DNA of 64,000 nt. Source: Mesaphorura yosii (lineage: Eukaryota > Arthropoda > Collembola > Poduromorpha > Tullbergiidae). The DNA lies in contig WIXG01000035.1 of assembly GCA_009869945.1 (NCBI GenBank), forward strand, positions 124,001 to 188,000. Direction: 5' to 3'. This document shows, piece by piece, positions 46,659 to 59,888 of the stretch. Position 1 is the first letter of the stretch; each line of letters opens with the position of its first letter. The notes under the pieces are model-generated. The model was not told the origin of the DNA and made no database searches. It was given only the letters and a program-made list of their open reading frames with translations. Made by a program: the position numbers and the translations under genes.

Positions 46659-48906
46659 ACAGCACACTGCAGAGCACGAGCCTTGCTATTTTATTTCACA
46701 CGCCCACACTGGCTCTCCTTTGTATGGACGCAAGGAAAATAGAATGAAAGTAGTTTAGCACGTTCCTGGCTTCGTTCCCATTGTCTTACGGGAAAAGGAG
46801 GTGCGTGGCTAACTGGCGATGGTAGTGGGCAATAGATTCTAATATTCTGAACTCGTCTCTGGTGCAGCCGTGCTTCATCGTGCCTATCACTTTCTCTTTT
46901 CTTTCAGATTCTCTTGTGTCAATGAAGTGAAAGTGAGCATCGACTGGGAATTCTAGAACAAAGCCTTCTGATTCCCCTTTCTTTCACATACTTGACCAAT
47001 GTTAGTGGACTTGTTCAAAGAACAGCAGTCCTCGCAGCAGCAATCACAAAAAATATATTTCACGATCTCCGAGAAGCAAATGGCCATAACATTCGTGTCT
47101 TCAAAGGTTGCTTTATGTAATCCATAAAACTAAACAACAAGAGGCTGCCCATTGACCTTGCTTTCGCCTTCGTAGTTCCTCCATCACTTCAAGTCTTTAC
47201 AACTTTTCCTGCGCATTGATTCGGAGAATGCTCAATTGCATGGCTTATTAAACAATTTATTGCACTGTGCGAGTAAGTAATATGACTGCCCGCATACGAA
47301 CGGAACAAATAACAATCAAATAAACTTCTCTCTATAGGGTATGCAGCACATCGCGCGCAGTGGCTCACCGTCTTCAAGACTTACGGGACTCGACTCGCAA
47401 TAAACTCTGCCTAAACTAATGTATTGAGTAGTAGCAGACTGAAGTGCCCTTTTTATCTCTTTTACGGCGAGTATCAAGCCCAACTCATTATTTGTATTCC
47501 TGACGCCTGACTTCGTCATTTTGCACTACGCCATTACGCAACCGCAAGAAAAAGAGCGGAGTGGATCACAACAGAATTAATCTTAGGCTCGATTATAACT
47601 TGAAACCAATGTCCACGCGAAGTGACAAAGTTGCTTATTCGTATTCATTGGCTTGCAGGAATTGACAAATTAGATACTGTACATCGAACAGATGGGATAT
47701 TCTTTCTGAATGCCAAACACGCCACCCTCACAAGGCAATATTGACTGTGACCATCTGACAGACACAAATTCGGCCTCTAATGTAAAAAATTCTGGCAACG
47801 TTCTCGATACTTGACATTTTCATGCCAGGCACCGAAATACGAGAAATCCCAAACGTGCAGTCGCCATTAGAATGCTGCTATGCTGGAATGAAACCATCGA
47901 ATAAAATGAACACGGTATCAGCAAACCGCAACATATGACATACTTCATCTAATGTACCGGGGACCAAAACTGCGACCAGAACAGCATCGTCTCCTTCTTT
48001 GGGAGTGCGGAGAAAAGGAAGTTCTGTCTCCACTACGCTGAAGACTGAAAGCATTCTTAGGAACTCGCAATACAAGACATGAATAAAAATACAAGAATTT
48101 TTTTTAGTATTCTTCGTTCTGCACTTGCGACACGCTGCTTAGTCCGAGTCTCGTTTTCTTTGTGAACGCGAACAAAAATAGGAAAACTTTTTCGAAGTTG
48201 ATACTTGATATTACGCGCCTTTTTATTACACTGGAAAATTTAAAATTTTGATTCTTATTGAGCAATGCAGACCACGAGAGGGGAAAATCAACTTGAGGAC
48301 ATTGCCAGCTGCCAGACATTAAACCAATGCAACAGCTGAACAGCTCTTAAAATCTGCCCATTTTGTAATTTCTGTTGAGGACGGTTAAAGATACGCTAAA
48401 ACTCCATAACATAGAACAATTTCGCATAATTACAAGCCCAAACCCGGTTGAAGTTGAAGGCTCTTTGTGGGCTCGACGAAAGGACATATGAACCATCAAC
48501 TCATGTCGTGAAAGGCATACGGGTAATCTGCCGACGTTTATACTGAACTCAGTAATAATCCAAAACCTACGATCGTGTTCACCCGAACGTACTATCGACC
48601 GATAATACCTGCATTTTTAGCATTTCAATCCAACTTACAGAAATAAAATCAGACCGTCAGAAAACTTATGCCTATAATTTATTCGAACAATGACAATGAG
48701 AGATTTAGAATATTGAATAAAGTTTGTCATTCAAATGTTCAATGGCGCACCAAATTCAATTTATTCAAAAGTTAACCTTTTCAACAGGCAATCTTTGAAA
48801 TGGCCTCGAACTCTTTGGAAAAATACCAGGGTTCATCAGTATGGCTTGACATGTGGGTTCTCCGCTGCCGCCACGCGATTAGTTGACATTTAGCTTCACT
48901 ATAATC

Positions 48907-49134
48907 ATGACAGACAAGGAACCTCGAGACTGGAACTGGCATTCATTCATTCGTAGAAATTGGACAAATAAAATACCCGAAACCATTAGCGTTTTGTCTG
49001 AACCTGATATGTGGTGGACTAATGCGAAATCAATTTTATTGAAAGCCGCTGACCTTTGGGCTGACCGAATTTGTCCGCGTGAAAACTACCAATTAACTCA
49101 CGGTCGCAGTCCAGCCGGAGGAGTAAATGAATAA
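48907..49134 (+). CDS. Candidate small ORF, 75 aa, unknown
   Basis: An ATG opens 75 codons starting MTDKEPRDWNWHSFIRRNW and including SEPDMWWTNAKSILLKAADL, rich in Trp and charged residues, unlike the Leu/Ser/Phe-rich chance frames around it. I do not recognise a family. The WW-NAK-x-ILLKAAD texture loosely recalls a segment of non-LTR retrotransposon polyproteins, so it could be a fragment of a dead element. No splice sites or polyadenylation signal clearly belong to it. Confidence 0.3.
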   Translation: MTDKEPRDWNWHSFIRRNWTNKIPETISVLSEPDMWWTNAKSILLKAADLWADRICPRENYQLTHGRSPAGGVNE

Positions 49135-52100
49135 GACCTGCACGACTGGACAACTACCGATTTCTAGGGCTTTCGGGAATTGACTTCGTCAACAGTCAAC
49201 TTTTCAGGACCAAGGATTCGCGCGAACAACTTCTCCGCAGGGTTTACAACTCTGCAGTTGTCCGCTCAGTTCCGTCTCCGGGAAACGATGATAATTGTGA
49301 GTTATGAGCAAATGGCGCGCTGCTGGTTAAGTATTTAATAATGGGAAAAGTGAAAATCTAAATTAAGTTAAGAGGAAAAGAGATAAGTTTCTGTCCTGCT
49401 CCATCCTCATGCACCAGGGCAGACTAAACTTCTTTGGGAGCTAAGAAACAGTAATTGTCATTCTCAGACTCGGTCTCCCAATTCCCAAGGTTCAAGTCGA
49501 GACTCTGAGAGAAAGCAAAAATGATAAAGAATTACAAGCGTGCATTTTCTCAGTCTAGCCATCTTAGGACGGTTAAGCCTATTATAGCTTCATGCACACT
49601 TTATCCCTACCGTATCAGAGTCACAGTCCAAGAACCAGAGTCCGAGGAACGAAATGAATGAAACATAATAGGAAAGAGAAGCACGCAAACATAGACGAGA
49701 AACGGCTCATCATAGCTTAACAACCAACTCTCAAGTTGTTTTCAGATGTGTTCGACTGTTGAAGATTGATGTATCAAATTACAAACAACTAAAAGCAGGC
49801 GAAATGCGAAAGTCAATAAACACATGGAGTTATGAGAGATCCTATCGCCGGACAATCCAGCATTCTCCCATTTACTGTTTGCAGTAATGGATTTATCATT
49901 GCTGAATAGATGAATGCCTCTATTTTGTGTGCTCATTCACTCAGAAGGCCAGCCAAGAGTCCTTTCTTGCAGTACAATTCACCAAATCGTGCAAAATTGC
50001 TGAACATATGTACGGTCATGTGAAACATCGCGATACAAAACCCTTCGCCAAGTTGTAAAGACGAGGCATCATTCGTCAACTTAACTTGGGACTTTGAAAG
50101 CATCCTGAAAAACTTGCAAAAAGAGAAGAGATAAGTTAACTTTCTCCGTTCTATTCAAACTTGAACCCTTCCTCCTTTCTTTAGCAGCTTGGAATTTGAA
50201 ATGAACTTAGTCCAGGCCATACATTGTAAATTGATATATTACTTTTCACGGTATGCTTGTCTCTTCTTCATTTTCTTTCTCGAGAAATGACGAGTGACAC
50301 CTGCGCTTTCCAGCAATCGCCATCTGTAACCAACTTGATCCTGTGCTTGGCTGCTTCCACATGATGGGGAGAAAGTTGAGATTGAATAGATTATGAATTT
50401 TTGGATGCCCAGGTTTTATGCATTCTTGGGCTGTCTGTTGTTACCTTGCGAAATATGCAAATGAAGTTTACGTCTTGAAAGGGTCTAGAAAGGGTTCGAT
50501 ATCTATTTCTCCGGTGGCATGTGACATGTGCTCATTCATCCATCATCCCAGACCGGGCCTATGCAAAGGTCACAGTTTGGGTTTGAAAACACTTTCAGAA
50601 AAGATAGGATACTGGATAGGATAGTACTCACGCACTAGTCCGAAACCAATACAGCTTATCCTCATGAATCTTTCAAGTTTCTTTGTGGATTACACAAACT
50701 CCCTCCTACGTCCAGTCCATTGCACTGGCACGAAATCCTGCAGCTTGCGAGGTCAATGTGGACTGCATCATTTATTATGTAACAGAAATAGGAAGACGTC
50801 TGGCGGATGTGGCTTGCATGCGAGGGGGAAGTTCGTCAGAAAAGAAAGTCTGCAAACTTTGGTAAAACAATAAAACTGTTGTATGTAAGAGGGCAAACCA
50901 TGTGTCTGTCCTGTCGCACGCTTTTAGAGATCACAGATCAGCCGGTTTGTTAGTAGGCATGCTCTTAGCTTGTAGTTCGTGCTTAATTGCAGGAATTAGC
51001 TTTCCAGCTTCTGAGAATAGAACCTGACCTTTCTACTCTTCTTGGATGCTGCAAGGCTGGCAACGAAAGAAAAAACGCAATTCAAATTCAAACCTGAAAC
51101 GTGAGAGAAAGAATAAGAATCTATCACGATCACGCCTAATCGTTTCTACTCCTCGAAGCCAAACCGAGTTCATAAATTCCCAATTACTCTCCTGCGCCTT
51201 TCGTATTGCCGGTTGAATTATTTACGCAGTTTGATTAGCAATCGTTTGGCTTTATGCTGGGTTAAAGTTTTCACGAATCACGAACGACAATAATCATAAA
51301 TTTTGGGTTAGGTCTCGACCAGTCACTGAAATAGATTTATATTAACCCCATTGGGCAAAGACTGTATGTCCGCCAGAGTAATGATAGGGCGTAATGGTAG
51401 ATCATGAGACGATGAGACTACTCAAGAGTAAGAGAAGTTCAATTCATATTTATTAGTTCGCGAACGGTAGAATGTAGAATCCTAGTCTGCCATTATGTAT
51501 AAGTTGTATGCGTACTGGTCAAAGTATACGCTATAGTTTATTTGAGCTCGGCTCTTCTTTTAACAAGAACTTGATGAGATTTCCGTACAATTGCAGAGAA
51601 GAGAACGAAAATGCGAATGGAATGTAACATCCTCCATTGAATTCTATGTCCCTTTTCTTATGTGCGTTATCACGTCCGTGAGGCTAACCAAATCAACGTT
51701 TTTCCAAGAGAAAGCTTCCCGGTCTGGACTTGACCTCAATGAAATTGAAATGTGAGGCTCATTCTCATTCCATCTCCTTCTCAATAGAATTTCTTATATT
51801 CTTTCCGTTTGCATCGCCTCCATTCCCAGCAAGGCATCGTTTAATCTCTGGATGGAAGCCTCCTCTTTCCATGCTTCTTCTGTTTGTTTAGTCCAAGTCT
51901 GCGTTCACCGCACAAGTGAAATGAATGACCGACCATCCTGCCATGCCTCGTGCACAAAGAGAAAGAGGAGAGAAAGATACAGAAAGGAAATAATGCATAT
52001 TGAATTTAAATGTAAGATTTCAAATCGAATGAAACTCAACCAAAGCAGAATTTCAGCAGCGAGCGTCTCTCATAACAATTTTTGTTATTGCATTTCGTTT

Positions 52101-55100
52101 TCTCCCATGGTCCGTGCCTCTGTCTGGGATTTTCACTTGCTTTGCACGTACGTTTAAGCAACTAACCTCGACGGCAGTGGCGCTGTTTTAGTCTGACCAT
52201 TCTCGCACGAATCGTCATAGATTTTGCCTCCTGTCAATTCACAGGCGGGCTGTGCTGCGTTGTGGCCTGCCTTTTCCCTCTTTAATAGTACAAATCTCAA
52301 CTTTAAATCGATCTTAACCTCAGACTCTGGCTTCGCATTTTCACGAGACAAGTGCTCTCAACTCATAGCCACCGGGCTTTATTCATGTGCCTTTACAAAT
52401 TCGCTAGAGCCAACTGGAGCTACGTTCCTGTCTATAGGTAATGCACAAGTTTCGTATTTTATTTGTTTGACCTGAACGAAAAGATAAATAATGTCTTGAG
52501 CTCAACGGCTTCAGTTCGGCGTGATCACTGTGAAACGTTCACATATGACCAAAGTTTCGGATATCTAATCCGCCCAAAGTGTAACGAAGAACCAGCCGTG
52601 GCTGCTTCGTATGGCCGCTGCCAAGAAAGCAGAACGGAAGTGGAAAGCAAGAAAGAAAATAGGCAATTGTGCGAGTTGAAAGCATTCTGACTTCGCTCTC
52701 CATTCTACCTGCTCGTCCTCTCATGATTTCTTGCTTTCTTTCTCAGCGGCACGCCAAGCTTTTTATATTTTTACCTTCCCTCAATAAAATCAAATGCTGC
52801 CAAGCTCGCTTTATAGGTCAAGCATTCACTTTTTCAGTTGTAACAGGAGAAAGCAGGAGATGGAAGTAACATTGTCGACTGTCACCGTCATATTCCTTCT
52901 TTTTCATGTTCAGTTTTGGACAAAGATTTAGACATTTTAAGAAAAAGTAATGCGATTTATGGTTAAATACACATACGCGGGTAGCGAACCACAACCTTGT
53001 TTTAGGTTCAGTTTCCTTTCACGTTTCTCGAAGTGAATCTTTCGCCAAACGCAAGTCAAACATTCTATTCTATGGCGGTGGATGCAATTCTGTTCCGAGA
53101 CAGGATAACAGGAAACTTCTAAGAACTATGAGCATGGAAGATGGAATTTTTCATGGATACGTGTTTGCCAGTTTCCGAGAGCGAGAGATGATTGCTATTT
53201 ATTTTCCCTTTCAGTATCAGAACTCAATTGAAAGAAATGACTAGAAAGAATAGTACAGAGCCGGGTTATATCGTTGAAGAGAACTTTTAATGGCTGCTTT
53301 GCTAGTAGAGGCAAACTATCCTGGCCGAGGGCGAAATATTTTTATAAAATAATAAGAAAACCTTCAAATTCTCTCGAATTCGGCGAGGAATTTTTAAATT
53401 ACTTGTGCGTCTATCTATCGAAATGCTTCACCGATTTCCTTTGTTCTTCGCACCGCAACTGCGAAAAACATTACTCTCACTCCGCTCCGAAAAACTCCTA
53501 GGCCAAGAAATATAAAAAATTGATTTAATGTCAGTATTTTAGTGCGATTGGTTTGTACTGTTATTGTTTAAGAGAGTTTTTTGTAAAGCTTGGCTTGACT
53601 CTCTAATTTGACTAATTTATTATCATATTTAGCGGATTTGTTCGATATTCTCCGTGGGAAACGAGGAAGTTACCCTTCGAAACAGTCAGCGTATAGCCAT
53701 GGAACTTCCAAGGCAAATTAAGTATAACATAGAGCAGAAGGAAAGTCTAATGTTTGACTTCTAAATACAGAAGAACAACTGCCGCTCGACTGGTTCATAA
53801 CCGACTAACGGAGGTTTAATATTTCCAGACTCGAGTTCATGCCCAACGCACTTCACTACTCAAGTATACCGTAATAAATTATGCAACTGTACTGATAATA
53901 ATCCTAATATGGCATACTGCGCACACTTCAACGCACATGGCTCGAATGTCAGGCGGGAAATTGCAGAAAAGCACAATAAACAAAGCACGAGGCACGAGGG
54001 ACGTGTGCTAATATGTTCCATTGAGTCTCATAAAATATGGACATGGGACGCGTATCCTCTCTCGCAATCTGTCTGAATTTATCATGCGCCGGTGCATTCT
54101 TGAGTGACTGCCTCATTGGTCTCGTACGCGAATATTTAAAAAAGAAAAGTCAGCAGCGTACCCACAAAACAAATATTATTCGAGTCGAGAAGTGCAGTGT
54201 GTAGTGCGTGAGATAAAATACCGACATGTTCCCTGGCGTCCCATAACAGCCTTCACTATCACTCTAATTACATGATGGCTCCTGTATTTTAATTTACATC
54301 TACATCTCGCTTCATGCAAAATTTTGGACGGCCGTGCCAACCACGCTGGCATGCACGAAGTACGACCATCAATATGATGAGAGAAAGTGAATATGAAATT
54401 GTAAACTGATGGGAATGAAATGACAGAATGGAGAATGGAAAGTAAACTTTTGATTTGTATTTTTGTACTGTGTAAATATTATCATAAGTAAATACGCCAC
54501 ACGCAGTCTAGTTCAGTGGTCTGGCTGAAAGCCACACTTCTGATGACGAATTAATTGTGCCCTCAATACTCGAAGCGCTTCACAAGCCAAATGCACGGGC
54601 GGCGGAAATGTCCAAGTAGGCAAGGCAGGTAACTTGATAGCTAAGAGTCAAACCCGTCCAAGCTCTCCAAAACGAAGTAGCACACGGCCGACCGTGATCT
54701 GAATAGAATCGCGTGAGATTTGCGAAATCAAAGTGGAGAGACAAAACTGCCATTAGCAAGAAAATTCCAAAGTTGAAAGAAACTCCTGCCGTAATTTAAT
54801 AGTTACGTTCTAATTAAAACTTTGCAGCCAGTGTTGTCATCTGTATGCACACATTCCCCATTTAAAACTTCCAAGTCAATTACTCAGACAGAGGCACATG
54901 CAGACTGCGCTTCCGTCTCATCTTTTTCTCCTCGACGGTCGACATCTCCGTCTCCATTTTGTATGCCGATTGCATAAGAATGGAAGAACAACTGAAATTC
55001 GGCTCGCCTCAACTTTTCAGGAGTATGCAAACCTTTGGATTCTGTTTTAAAACAAAATGTAAGGCAAAAAATTCGGGCTCCCTTTTATCTCATATTTATA

Positions 55101-58100
55101 CGACCTCTCGCTAAAATCAGACTGAGATGGGCTGCAAAAATTCAGAATTACACATAGTTGTCTGACTCAGAACGTGACTTGGGGCTGGAACTCTTCCATT
55201 GCACAGCACACGTAGAAGGGGATTATAGACAAATTCACGAGAACATATAAATTACGTCGCTGTTTATCTCAACACGAATTCCGTTGAAACTCACAAGACA
55301 GTGTGCGATACGATGGTTGAGAACAATGCAATAATTTAATCTGTGACAATTGCCAAGGAATTTTCTGTCAACACGTGGAACAGAAATTATAATTTAAAAT
55401 TCTTCGATGGGTCTGGCGAGGAGTCCCGGAAATAAATTAAATTCTCAGACGTGACAGTGGCGAGGCATTTTATGGAAATTTTCATCACGCAATAACGCTT
55501 AGGCTCAGGGTAGTGTTCATGCGAACAAATAATTTGAATATAATTTTCTCGTACAAATACACGAAAACAGTAAAAGCATCTTTTGTGATGTGAGCAACGA
55601 GGATCTCTGGAAATCTTTGTTTGGACAGATGAGAGCTCTTCCTTTGAGTTTGGAGTGAGGAAGTGGGGCACCGACGTGACAAGTAATAACCATAAGCACA
55701 CCATGCCAAGAACGCCAAGAGCAATTGTAATAAAATGTGGTCAGATTCCGCATTGATCCAACCAATTTATTCTGCTGACAGCGCACCACAAGACAAGAGA
55801 ATCCAGATTGCTAAGAACAATGAATGCGGTGAGACACAGCCTATTATTTTTGGAAGTTGGTGCGGGGCAAACCCACGTACCACCAGGACATCCACTGAAG
55901 AACTCCCAACATTTATGTACCCATCCAAACGACAAGGTGCGGAGAGGGTAAACTCTACGGCGTATTTGATTGACTTTAGAACACATTTGTCGTGACGGCA
56001 GATGACTCGACTTTTAGAAACCAATAGACTCAGCCACATACACAATTTATTCTAAAACCCACACATTTATTGTCGAACGTGTGCTACGAATACCTGCAAA
56101 ATGGCATCTGCGTCCCACGCGCTCCCGACCTGTCTCTCAAAACTACAATTCACTTTCCAGCCACACAAATGAATGCAGGAATTTCAATTTTCTGACTCTG
56201 AGTGTTTCGAAAACCGTACTTCAACACGACAGACGACATGTTTGACAACTGGAAATCCATCACCGTCACCCCACCGCCTATTGTGAATTTCAGCGCGACT
56301 GCACGTACGTGTCACCCGAACAAAGTGGAGGCAACCGCAAAGACATGGATATCACGAAACACTGACACACATAATTATTCTACAAACGAATTCAATGGAT
56401 GGTGTGCGAAAGGTTAACGCAAGTGGTTTAATAATGCATTCCATTCCACAAGAATCCTTCGGTGCAAAGAATGTCGCTGACATGGCACGGTGGCAATGGA
56501 ACAGATGTTCGTGAATATAAATGGTTTGATTAAAAATCTGACATGGCACGTAACACATTCGAGGTTTGTGAATTTCCATCGTCACTAACGCAATTAGGCT
56601 GCACTGAGCCAGCGTCCATGCTTCTGCCTGGAGATTCAATCAATGTGCACCGATCCGTAATGCCCGGTGTGGTGGCTAGCGCGTGACTTTCACTTGCCTT
56701 CGGGTATCACGTGGTATGGATCGAAAATAAGTTCGTTGGAGGTTATCATCATAATCAAATTCATGCCAGCAGGACATTTGTGCAGAACAAACAAATCCGG
56801 TGTTCTTGTTCTTCATTCACTGAAAGCGTGTGCACTATAATTCGACGCTCAACACAAAACAACTTAATAGCATTGAGCATTCTAGATTATAAATTAACTG
56901 TTCCTACGCTCGAGAAATGAAATGGGGAAATCTCTCGAGATTTACACTTTCTGATTAGCTTCGCAGTGTGCATACGACCAATTCAGCCATTTCTAGCAGC
57001 TGGGAGTGAGAAATAAAGCAATTTCAGACACGGTAGAATTAAAACATAAATTAACGTCTGGCTGTTTTGTTATTGTTAAGAGCACACGTCATGAAAGGAA
57101 GTGCCGTAATGAGTTTTGCTACTCGACAGCGGAAAGCAAAGAGAAGGAAATCTAATCAATGTACGACAACCATTTCCAGTTAGACTGTGCTCGTGTGCTT
57201 TGTGTAAGACGCAAGACGTTTTAAAGTTGTTGGGTTTTCTTTGCCGTGTCTGGCTGGAAAAGCATACATAATAATCACCAACATGTTAGGCTCGGCATCA
57301 AAGTTGGGTCGAAGTCGAAGTTTGACTCCATGTTGCGATAACTCGCGGTTAATAACTTTCCAAAGGCCGAAATCGAACAAAGTTGAGAGCTTCCGTTTAT
57401 TATTCATGCCGCTCCCAACTTCTCGGAAGCGTGTTCTGAAGTATTGTGGCATTAATAAGACATAATGTGCAAGCCGACGGAAGTGAATGCGTATTTTTCT
57501 ATTTGCTACTTTGCCAGCGCGTAATTTGAGGTTGAAACATAAGGAAATGCTGCATAAAAACCAGAGGCCTGGTGAACGTCAGGAAGGAGGTTCGGCTAAA
57601 GCCAAAGCCGTTCTCAAATCATCCAAGCATCAAGAGCTCATTATACTAAAGAACAGTGTTTCTTCATCTGTGTACTTTCCTTGATCATTACCATTTATCA
57701 TTTCCACCTCAAGCTGCATTATTTAATGAAATAATTCATTTCAACTTTGGCCGGAATAATCTCTATTCTTTTCTGCTTCCCGTTTGCAATTTACTCAACT
57801 ACTACATTTACGAGTATTACGCGCGTTTCTCATATTTTTGTATTTGTATTTATTCAAAAGCAACATCCTTTTGCAATGTCATTACGTTGCCAGTAAGAAA
57901 TAGAAGTCTGGCCGATAATTTTTAACTCAAGGACATAATTAGAACTTAAAATTTTAAAATTAACATGCATCATATTCATCTCGCCTATGTTTTTCATTCT
58001 ATTCCTTTGCTTCAGCCTTCCTGTGGTCTATTCCCTATACCTCCAATTCCAACGCCAAGAACTTTCTCTCGTTCCTTTCCCTCAGAACAAAAATTGCGCT

Positions 58101-59516
58101 TCGTGCTCGTGTTTTCGACTTTCCGTTTTCATGTGCAATTCATATGCCAACAACCGGCCAAAGTGCATGTTTCGCTCTTCACTTTTCTTTTCTGCTTTTA
58201 TTTGAGTTGTTAGTTTGCTCTGAGAGCCAGCCATGCTTCAACTCTTAAATTTATGATTCTCCTGCATGCAATACGAGCGATTCATATCCGAACCCAATTT
58301 TGACATCGCCGCCGCGAAAAAGGAAGCTTCGTTCCAAGCTAATGCACTTGCCTTCGCTGCACTCCTCGCAATTTCGCGACTACACCTTCCTGTGCTGAAT
58401 TCCGACTCCGGGCACGGCATATCTGAAGAAATCATTACGCAGTGCAAACGAAGCTGCTCCTTTCCACGAAGCTATATATTACCGTGAACTGGCATTTCCT
58501 TCGTCTTCCCGTGGTCTTTCCCATGGTCTCGTAAGCCAAGCCATAAGAGCGCAGTTTTAAGGTGTCTTTCCGAGAAATAAGGAAACATTCCAGCTAGCAC
58601 GTTCTTGCAATGTTTGTTAAACCTACTGTTAACATTGTGCTGACTGTTATTGTGGAATTAAGATTGCATGCCAGAAACCAATACAATCATGCATGCACGT
58701 TTGAATGGGCAATAACAACCTTAAAGAATGTAATGAGGATCATGTATCACCTTACAACGGTATATTTAATATCGTGGCACTCAATCACGACACGCACACA
58801 TGCACCTGTGTTCATTCCTTCATGACACACTCGCAACCATCCATTCATTGTGATGGCGTTCTAAATTAAAACTACTGTTTGGAAAAATCGTACACGGACT
58901 CATTGAGCATGAACGAGAAACATGGAGTAACCACGAAACTTGAAAAATAAGCTTTGAAATGCTGTTCCTTGAATCCTGCAACAGCGAGTCTTTTCATGCT
59001 GATACTCCGGTTACTTTCTCGTATCTTTAATCTTCCAGTACTCGTTTACCGACGGTAACAGTAACAAAATCCCCGCTTCTCGTTATTCTCCTTCAACGAA
59101 ACACTTGAAAAATGTACGCATTTCATTTATACCTTGGGTTAGGCTAGCTTGCAACAAAATACTGCTTGTACAAGGAGGAACCTTAAAGAAATCTAATGAA
59201 TCAGATCAATACGAAGAAATCCAAGGTCTCATTTCGAAAAAAGATCACTGGAGAGCAAACAGCGTTCCTTTTATCTCGCGTAAAGGATAAGGAATCTGCG
59301 CATCGTCTCTCTAGAGCTTATTTTGAAGGGCGGATGAGAGAAAGTTCGCTTGCGATTCCTCTTAAAGCTTAAATAAATACAGCCGTGCTATATTTTCGCC
59401 GAAAATGGTACCAGGCTCTTCCAATCGAATGTGTCATATGTAATGACTTTAGTGTGAATTATTGTAAATAGAAATTCTAATCAACGTCTCCGAGAATTAA
59501 GAACTTGACGCCTTAC
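49135..59516. other. Gene-poor region, second part
   Basis: No convincing gene in about 10 kb. Overlapping frames on both strands at 55.4-56.0 kb (for example plus-strand 55735-55995, 86 codons from an ATG) have no domain. No CRISPR array, tRNA or rRNA was recognised. Confidence 0.4.
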
Positions 59517-59888
59517 CTTTGCCGGGTCTTCGGGTGGCTCTCTTTCGTGGGATGACATTCCATGACTGAATCTCCTTGCAATTGAACTCCACTTGATTGC
59601 CGCCAAACTGCTTCGTCGGCGAATATTCGGTGAATTCGATATGTGCTTGGCACTAACTTCGCCAGCTCGCCCAGGTGTGTTTGTGCTGTAGCGGCGAGGT
59701 TTGCCAAACTCGTCCACAAGTCCGATCTCTCTCCGATTAATGGCGAGTGAAGAAGAGCACCCGCCGCTCCCGTCCATTGGCTCTCCTTCAATGGGGACAG
59801 ACAACAACTGCATCTTAATCGCATTCTTCTTGGGCGGGGACGCCTGGTGCACAATCACTTGGATTTGGGGTACCGGTTCCATCACCAT
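59517..59888 (-). CDS. Coding exon, possibly exon 1 of the R7BP-like gene
   Basis: A minus-strand ATG frame of 124 codons ends at a good donor (GCAAAG/GTAAGG) in phase 0. The protein begins MVMEPVPQIQVIVHQASPPKK and includes a basic, Ser-rich block (IRRRSSLAAIKWSSIARRFS) with an RRxS-type kinase site; no domain is recognised. Phase 0 is exactly what the R7BP-like exon starting at 30244 needs, and joining them would give a 325-aa protein of plausible R7BP length. Against this, the implied intron is 29 kb and would contain two other genes, one on the same strand. It may instead be the first exon of an unrelated gene whose other exons I missed. An in-frame stop lies about 45 bp upstream of the ATG, supporting this start. 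Confidence 0.55.

Larger units (their letters stand above)
37557..48906. other. Gene-poor region, first part
   Basis: No convincing gene in about 11 kb. Short plus-strand ATG frames such as 41751-42011 (86 codons with a hydrophobic, signal-like N-terminus MSQLWVIKILAAFCGEALLL) have no domain or splice context. Small stem-loops occur at 45327-45348 and 46614-46658. If the 59.5-kb exon belongs to the R7BP-like gene, this whole stretch is intronic. Confidence 0.4.

Noticed and set aside
55735-55995. 86-codon plus-strand ATG frame with long overlapping minus-strand frames
   Set aside because: Several frames are open at once, which points to a locally stop-poor patch. No domain, splice sites or polyadenylation signal.
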